DNA from: an uncultured Solimonas sp.
Lineage (GTDB): Bacteria > Pseudomonadota > Gammaproteobacteria > Nevskiales > Nevskiaceae
Length of the DNA stretch: 18,328 nt
Assembly: GCA_946478985.1 (NCBI GenBank)
Contig: CAMLDZ010000057.1
Location: 1 to 18,328, forward strand
Direction of reading: 5' to 3'
Both the position numbers and the translations under genes were made by a program. Each line of letters starts with the position of its first letter. Position 1 is the stretch's first letter. The notes below the pieces were generated by a model. That model was not told the origin of the DNA, searched no databases, and was given only the letters and a program-made list of their open reading frames with translations. Positions 14,424-18,328 of the stretch are shown one piece after another.

Positions 14424-16214
14424 TTATGAGCGGTCGTCGGCCGTCTTCTGGCCGATGCGGAAAATCACGAACTCGGCTGGCTTGAGCGCGGCGACACCGA
14501 CGAGGCAGATCAGGCGGCCGTTGTCGAGGTCGTTCTGCGTCATCGTCGTGCGGTCGCAGCGGACGAAGAACGCCTGTTCAGGCTTGGTGCCGAGCAGCGC
14601 GCCGTTCTTCCACTCGTTGTAGAGGAAGGCGCTGATGGTCTCGGTGACGTTGGCCCACAGCCGTTCGCCGTTGGGCTCGAACACCGCCCATTGCGTGCCG
14701 CGGTCGATCGAGGCTTCGAGGTAGTTGAAGTAGCGGCGGATGTTCACGTACTTCCACTCGGGGTCCGAGGTCACGGTGCGCGCGCCCCAGATCCGGTAGC
14801 CGCGGCCGGACAGGTAGCGCAGGCAGTTGACGCCGAGCGGGTTGAGCACTTCCTGCTGCGCGAAGTTGATATCGGTTTCGAAGCGCAGCGCGCCGAGCAC
14901 GACCTCGTTGGCCGGCGCCTTCCAGACGCCGCGCTGGTTGTCGTTGCGTGCGTAGATGCCGGCGACGAAGCCGGACGGCGGCAGCTTGATCTCGCGCGGC
15001 TCGCTGCTGCCGGCGCGCCAGGCCGGATTGCTGACGACCACCCAGGGGTAGTACAGCGCGGCGCGCGTCGAATCGATCTTGCCGCGGATGTCGCGCGCTT
15101 CCGAGACGGTCTTGTTGACCGGCGTATCGAGCACCGCGATGCGGTAGGCGCGGCGCTTCTCGGCGTGCGCGATCAGCGCGTTCTGGATGCCTTCGTAATC
15201 GGCCAGCGCCGAGTTGCCGGGCGCGGCGATGATCGAGATGTCCTCGATGCCGTCGAGCAGGTTCAGCGCGCTGTCGAAATCGCTGGCCGCCGGCGCGGCG
15301 CCGTCGGCACCGCCGCTGAGCGTGAAGCTGCGGCGCGGCTCGTCGTAGATGCGCTGCGCATTGATCGCCGGCTGCGCGCTGAACAGCGCCTTGGCGAACG
15401 CGAGGTCGGTGACACCGGTGCCCTTGAGCTGCAGCGCGACGAGGTTGACGAGCGCTTCGGCGCGGCTCGACGGCGCGGCCTTGAGCACGCCGCCGATCCA
15501 GCGCGGATGCCGGGGCGAATAGCTCAGATCCTCATAGCCGCTGGCGTTGCCGTCGGCGTCGGCCACCGTCAGCGAGACGCCGAGCAGATAGGCCTCGCCG
15601 CCCGGCGCGTCGCCTGGCTTGGCGTTGCCGGGCTTGACCAGATCGGCCGTGCCCTTCCACTTGATCGTGCCGCCGTCGTTGAGCTTGGCGTACAGCTCCC
15701 AGCTCCTGTTGTTGCCGTCGACCTTGAGCACGCGCGCGATGCTGCCTTCCGGTGCCGCGTCGAAACCCGCCCAGGTGGCCGGCGTCGCCGTCTGCTGGAA
15801 CACGGCGGTGGCGTTGCCGCCGGAGCCCGGCGCACGCGCGACCAGCAGCACGCCGTTGGTGGCGTCGCCGCTGAGCTGGACCTTGGCGCTGTAATCGGCG
15901 GCGGTCTTGTTCTGCTCGGCGGCGAACACGCGCGACACGTACAGCCGCGCGCCGCCGTTGTCGAAGAACGCGCGCACCGCATGCGCCAGGTAGTTGGGCT
16001 GCGCAGCGCTGGCGCCGGCGAAGCGCAGCTCGCCGAGGCCGCCATAGATGCGCTCGAAGTCGGCGACGCTGGTGATCAGCTCCGGCGCTTCGCCGACCGG
16101 ACCCTTGCGGGCGACACCGGCAAAGCCGGTCGTGCTGGTACCGACGCCTTCGATCGACTTCGAGCGGAAGCTGGTTTCCTCTACGTAGACCCCTGGGGCC
16201 AGGTATTCGGCCAT
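14424..16214 (-). CDS. Main contractile sheath protein (Pvc2-like), 596 aa
   Basis: The N-terminus MAEYLAPGVYVEE is the exchanged-strand arm of contractile sheaths. It is followed by GVGTSTTGFAGVARKGPVGE and HAVRAFFDNGGARLYVSRVF. The C-terminal domain contains NCLRYLSGRGYRIWGARTV, KYVNIRRYFNYLEASI and CDRTTMTQNDLDNGR (about 553-567), the Phage_sheath_1C signature. The central part is the surface-exposed insertion domain and is longer than in the second sheath. The sheath stores the energy of the particle and contracts to drive the tube. The start is the ATG at 16214 because AGGAG sits 7 bases upstream; a TTG two codons earlier is less likely. A His-rich mini-ORF ends two bases before this start codon. 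Confidence 0.96.
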   Translation of the reverse strand: MAEYLAPGVYVEETSFRSKSIEGVGTSTTGFAGVARKGPVGEAPELITSVADFERIYGGLGELRFAGASAAQPNYLAHAVRAFFDNGGARLYVSRVFAAEQNKTAADYSAKVQLSGDATNGVLLVARAPGSGGNATAVFQQTATPATWAGFDAAPEGSIARVLKVDGNNRSWELYAKLNDGGTIKWKGTADLVKPGNAKPGDAPGGEAYLLGVSLTVADADGNASGYEDLSYSPRHPRWIGGVLKAAPSSRAEALVNLVALQLKGTGVTDLAFAKALFSAQPAINAQRIYDEPRRSFTLSGGADGAAPAASDFDSALNLLDGIEDISIIAAPGNSALADYEGIQNALIAHAEKRRAYRIAVLDTPVNKTVSEARDIRGKIDSTRAALYYPWVVVSNPAWRAGSSEPREIKLPPSGFVAGIYARNDNQRGVWKAPANEVVLGALRFETDINFAQQEVLNPLGVNCLRYLSGRGYRIWGARTVTSDPEWKYVNIRRYFNYLEASIDRGTQWAVFEPNGERLWANVTETISAFLYNEWKNGALLGTKPEQAFFVRCDRTTMTQNDLDNGRLICLVGVAALKPAEFVIFRIGQKTADDRS

Positions 16215-16216
16215 GT

Positions 16217-16291
16217 TCAAACTCCTGTGAAGAACGCGACGCCGGTGGTGGCGTGGTGGTGGGCGTGGTGATGGCGGCCGGCGCGCTTCAT
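16217..16291 (-). CDS. Putative His-rich mini-ORF / leader peptide (24 aa)
   Basis: An ATG at 16291 overlaps the stop codon of the upstream beta-rich gene (ATGA). It has AGGTG five bases upstream and opens a 24-codon frame ending in TGA at 16217-16219, two bases before the sheath ATG. The peptide begins MKRAGR, contains HHHAHHHA, and ends FFTGV. It fits the 73-base gap between two real genes, and its end lies within the sheath SD region. Ribosomes translating it would cover or clear that SD, so it could couple or tune sheath translation. No family is recognised. It could equally be chance, because CAC/ACC triplets are common in GC-rich DNA. Confidence 0.35.
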   Translation of the reverse strand: MKRAGRHHHAHHHATTGVAFFTGV

Positions 16292-17091
16292 GCCGGCACC
16301 TGCAGGTCCAGATGCAGCGCCGCGCCCGAGGCGAGCTGGATCGGCTGCTCGACGCGGATCAGCGTCGCCGCGCGGGCTTCCAGATCGTCGGGATCGGCGA
16401 GCTGCGCGCTGCCGCGCAGCGCCGCCAGCCGCGCGGCGAGCAGATCGGCGGCGGCGGTGAACTGCGCCAGCGCCGGATCGACGACGACCAGCAGCGTCGC
16501 GTCGATGCGGTCGGTGACGACCGCGCCGCCACCGCCGCCGCTGGCCATCAGCTTGGGAATGCCGGGCACCGCCAGCAGCGCCTCGCCGCCGGCATCGCTG
16601 AGGCCGCGCGCGGTGGCGACACCGGCCAGCGCCGGCGTGACGCGGACGAAGGCCCCGCCGATGCGCTCGCCGCTGCCGACGCGCGTCAGGCTCAGCCGCA
16701 GCCGCGCCCAGTTCGGCGCCAGCGGCGCCGCCGGCGAGCCGTACAGTTGCACGGTCTGTGCGCGCAGCAGCGAATCCGCCTGCGCGGCATGCGCGGGGTC
16801 CGGATCGCGCGGCAGCTTTAGCGTGAAGCGACGCGGCAGGTAGCGCTGCGCCGGATCGCTGACCTCGACCGTATAGCTGTGCGCGCCGAGTGCCGGTGCT
16901 GCCGGCGGCGCCGCGAAGACGTCGTGCGCTTCAAGACCGTCTGCACCGAACACCACCCAGAGCCCTGACCCGTTGCGGCGCAGGCGCAGCTGCGCGGCGC
17001 GCAGTTGCAGCGGCGCGCGCACCGGCAGGCCGGTAGCGGCATCGACGAAGTCGATCGCACCGAGCACGCGGCGTTCGACGGCTTCGAGCAT
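16288..17091 (-). CDS. CIS-cluster beta-rich protein between DUF4255 and sheath, 267 aa
   Basis: The product has no motif I can tie to an enzyme. It starts MLEAVERRVLGAIDFVDAAT and shows repeated beta segments: PVRAPLQLRAAQLRLRRNGS, HSYTVEVSDPAQRYLPRRF and TLKLP. The central part (RLRLSLTRVGSGERIGGAFV, then RGLSDAGGEALLAVPGIP) resembles a carboxypeptidase-regulatory-like or transthyretin-like sandwich. A helical end follows (FTAAADLLAARLAALRGSA). Comparable proteins accompany DUF4255 genes in CIS clusters, so a role at the distal cap or in sheath/tube assembly is plausible but inferred. The ATG at 17091 overlaps the DUF4255 stop by one base; a GTG one codon earlier (17094) is the alternative start. 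Its stop overlaps the His-rich mini-ORF. Confidence 0.82.
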   Translation of the reverse strand: MLEAVERRVLGAIDFVDAATGLPVRAPLQLRAAQLRLRRNGSGLWVVFGADGLEAHDVFAAPPAAPALGAHSYTVEVSDPAQRYLPRRFTLKLPRDPDPAHAAQADSLLRAQTVQLYGSPAAPLAPNWARLRLSLTRVGSGERIGGAFVRVTPALAGVATARGLSDAGGEALLAVPGIPKLMASGGGGGAVVTDRIDATLLVVVDPALAQFTAAADLLAARLAALRGSAQLADPDDLEARAATLIRVEQPIQLASGAALHLDLQVPA

Positions 17092-17672
17092 CACGACAGC
17101 GACTCCACCGATGCAAACGCGAAGCGCTGCGCGACCACCGGCGCGGCATCGGGCTCGCTGTCGGCGTCGATGCGGATCATCCGCGCGATGTAGGAGACAC
17201 TGAGCCGGTAGCTCGGCGCCAGCGCATCCCAGATCCGCGTCATGTCGTCGACCGACAGTTCTGCAGGAATGATCTGCACGACATCGCTCTGCGCCCAGCC
17301 GCCGGACGCCGACAGCACCGAGCGGTCCAGCACCGGCGTGCGGTACAGCTGCTGCATCGCCCAGGCGAGCACGTTGTGCTCGGTCTCCGCGGTGCCGGCC
17401 CAGACGGTGAGCATGAAATGCAGGTCCAGCGGCAGCGGCACCGGCTTGCGCGGCGTCTCGACCGGCCGCACGTTGCGCAACTGGTCGTTAACGGTGATGC
17501 GGTACACGTACAACGACAGGCAGGTGCCGAGATCGTCATCGGCCGCCAGTTCGCCGCTCGACAACAGCTTGAAGTCGCAGGCGGTGTCCTTCAGCGGCGA
17601 GTTGCGATAGGCGTTCTTGAGAAACGTCAGCAGCGAGTTCGTCGCCGAATGGATCGCGAAGACGTTGGCCAT
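17091..17672 (-). CDS. DUF4255 protein, putative tail terminator / cap (Pvc16-like), 193 aa
   Basis: The protein shows the DUF4255 pattern: MANVFAIHSATNSLLTFLKN at the N-terminus, then LSLYVYRITVNDQLRNVRP (about 52-70), PLPLDLHFMLTVWAGTAETE, NVLAWAMQQLYRTPVLDRS and MTRIWDALAPSYRLSVSYIA. The length is usual for the family (about 180-220). In PVC and Afp the Pvc16/Afp16 protein of this type closes the distal end of the tube and sheath and sets the end of polymerisation. The start is the ATG at 17672, which shares one base with the upstream TGA. The open frame extends about 178 codons further upstream, but that part is only the out-of-frame shadow of the DUF3467 gene. Confidence 0.92.
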   Translation of the reverse strand: MANVFAIHSATNSLLTFLKNAYRNSPLKDTACDFKLLSSGELAADDDLGTCLSLYVYRITVNDQLRNVRPVETPRKPVPLPLDLHFMLTVWAGTAETEHNVLAWAMQQLYRTPVLDRSVLSASGGWAQSDVVQIIPAELSVDDMTRIWDALAPSYRLSVSYIARMIRIDADSEPDAAPVVAQRFAFASVESLS

Positions 17673-17929
17673 CACTGCGCTCCGCCGAGCGCTGCGATCG
17701 CGCCGTGCTCTTGCTCGTAGTCGAGCAGGCACTGCTGCAGCAGCGCGACGAAGGCCTGCAGATGCGCGGGCGTGCTCACGATGCGCGTGTGAAACCGCGC
17801 GGCGCCGTCGTCCGCGTAGTACTGGCCGAAATCGAGCACGAACTCCGTTGCATTGATCCCCACCTTCAGGTGATTGGCATAGCGGCCTTCCAGTGCCGCT
17901 TCCCGGTCCCGCTGCGCGCTGGCTGTCAC
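17672..17929 (-). CDS. DUF3467 protein, first gene of the CIS operon (85 aa)
   Basis: The sequence RYANHLKVGINATEFVLDFG, then RFHTRIVSTPAHLQAFVALL and QQCLLDYEQEHG, matches the DUF3467 family, whose members are about 80-110 residues and of unknown function. A DUF3467 gene beside CIS structural genes has been seen in other bacteria. I chose the GTG at 17929 because AGGGAGG lies 6 bases upstream. The alternative ATG at 18046 would add 39 residues with none of the family motifs and no SD. The one-base overlap with DUF4255 makes it the leading gene of a coupled set. A regulatory or assembly role is possible but unproven. Confidence 0.85.
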   Translation of the reverse strand: MTASAQRDREAALEGRYANHLKVGINATEFVLDFGQYYADDGAARFHTRIVSTPAHLQAFVALLQQCLLDYEQEHGAIAALGGAQ

Positions 17930-18017
17930 ATCGGCCTCCCTGGCTGACGGCGCCCCGCGGCGCGCGGTGTCTGCCAGCAAGGGCGCAAGCGCGGTGCCAG
18001 CGCGCCGATGTACTGAG

Positions 18018-18042
18018 AAGTGGATCACTTGCCGATCGCAAG
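18018..18042. promoter_or_regulatory. Overlapping dyads, candidate operator
   Basis: AAGTG-GAT-CACTT (18018-18030) has perfect 5-bp arms and overlaps CTTGC-CGATC-GCAAG (18028-18042), also with perfect 5-bp arms. They lie about 90 bases upstream of the chosen GTG start. Their position suits a regulator site; the short arms mean chance is possible. Confidence 0.25.
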
Positions 18043-18114
18043 GCATTGACTATGAAGTCGCTTTGTTTTTCGTTGCGGAGGACGGCGCAAGGCTCGCGCG
18101 CCTCTTTTGCCGGC

Positions 18115-18137
18115 GCTGTTACAGGATCTGATACAGC
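18115..18137. promoter_or_regulatory. 23-bp imperfect inverted repeat, candidate operator
   Basis: GCTGTTACAG-GAT-CTGATACAGC has 10-bp arms with two mismatches and the general TGT(N)ACA form of many dimeric repressor sites. It lies in the less GC-rich part of the leader, about 190 bases upstream of the first gene. The regulator is unknown. Confidence 0.3.
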
Positions 18138-18328
18138 GCTCGATACACACCGTGGTACAGCTGTGACAGTCGCGCGGGCGGCAACACTGCATCGCGCAGA
18201 CACCAAGGCCCGCGGCCGCCGGCAGGCGTGCGGGACTCGATGAAGGCGTAAGAGACGCGAAAGCGCGTCGCGTGCGACTAGGGCCTGTTAACGCTATGGC
18301 CGCCGCTGTGATGCCACCCGCTTTGCGG

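Larger units (their letters stand above)
17930..18328. other. Noncoding region upstream of the CIS operon
   Basis: About 400 bases hold no gene I can support on either strand. The minus strand should carry the operon promoter, but I find no convincing sigma-70 -35/-10 pair. The short open frames here lack SD sites and family motifs. The part from about 18045 to 18165 is less GC-rich than the genes, as expected for a control region, and contains the dyads listed separately. No RNA gene or clear terminator is visible. Confidence 0.6.

Noticed and set aside
16241..16272. GGTGG-rich stretch as a G-quadruplex or phase-variable tract
   Set aside because: G runs are mostly only two long, and the pattern is explained by the His/Thr codons of the mini-ORF on the minus strand.
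17673..18206. N-terminal extension of the DUF4255 frame
   Set aside because: This portion is the out-of-frame shadow of the DUF3467 gene plus leader DNA. The family similarity begins exactly at the ATG at 17672.

Overview
The window holds most of the structural operon of a phage-tail-like contractile injection system (CIS, of the extracellular eCIS / PVC-Afp lineage). Every gene I can support lies on the minus strand, so the operon reads from about 17930 down to the left edge, where the last gene is cut. The DNA is very GC-rich, and the large open frames on the plus strand are compositional shadows. The GC content, the proteobacterial-style Shine-Dalgarno (SD) sites and the REP-like hairpins built on CCTCTCCCGC/GCGGGAGAGG suggest a high-GC gamma- or betaproteobacterium, perhaps Xanthomonadales or Nevskiales. 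That placement is an inference and no marker gene supports it.

In transcription order the layout is as follows. First comes a noncoding leader (17930-18328) with operator-like dyads. Then follow a DUF3467 protein, a DUF4255 (tail-terminator-like) protein, a beta-rich protein, a histidine-rich mini-ORF, the main sheath, the main tube, a second sheath-like protein, a second tube protein, a tube-adaptor (CIS_tube) protein without LysM, and a 57-residue protein. A first repeat element (10418-10567) interrupts the operon. The baseplate block follows: gpD-like hub, gpV-like spike, a 564-residue protein with a hydrophobic C-terminus, a gp25-like wedge and a gpJ-like wedge. A second repeat element (4124-4321) interrupts again. 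After it come a large gpI/TIGR02242-type protein, two small Ig/PKD-like proteins and the start of a further CIS-associated protein running off position 1.

Sheath and tube would form the contractile tube, hub plus V protein the tip, and gp25, J and I proteins the baseplate. DUF4255 would cap the distal end. Most junctions overlap by 1-7 bases, which implies tight translational coupling, and the two repeat elements are the only large breaks. The AAA+ ATPase, the tape measure, a PAAR tip and toxin cargo are not in the window and may lie beyond the left edge.

Points most worth a second look: gene boundaries that fall in the middle of PKD/Ig-like folds at 786-1500; near-identical repeat elements that bracket the baseplate block and supply the SD of the following gene; a His-rich mini-ORF fitted between the beta-rich gene and the sheath; the tube adaptor whose expected LysM end is replaced by a long Ala/Gly/Ser-rich tail; and the hydrophobic tail on the 564-residue protein.
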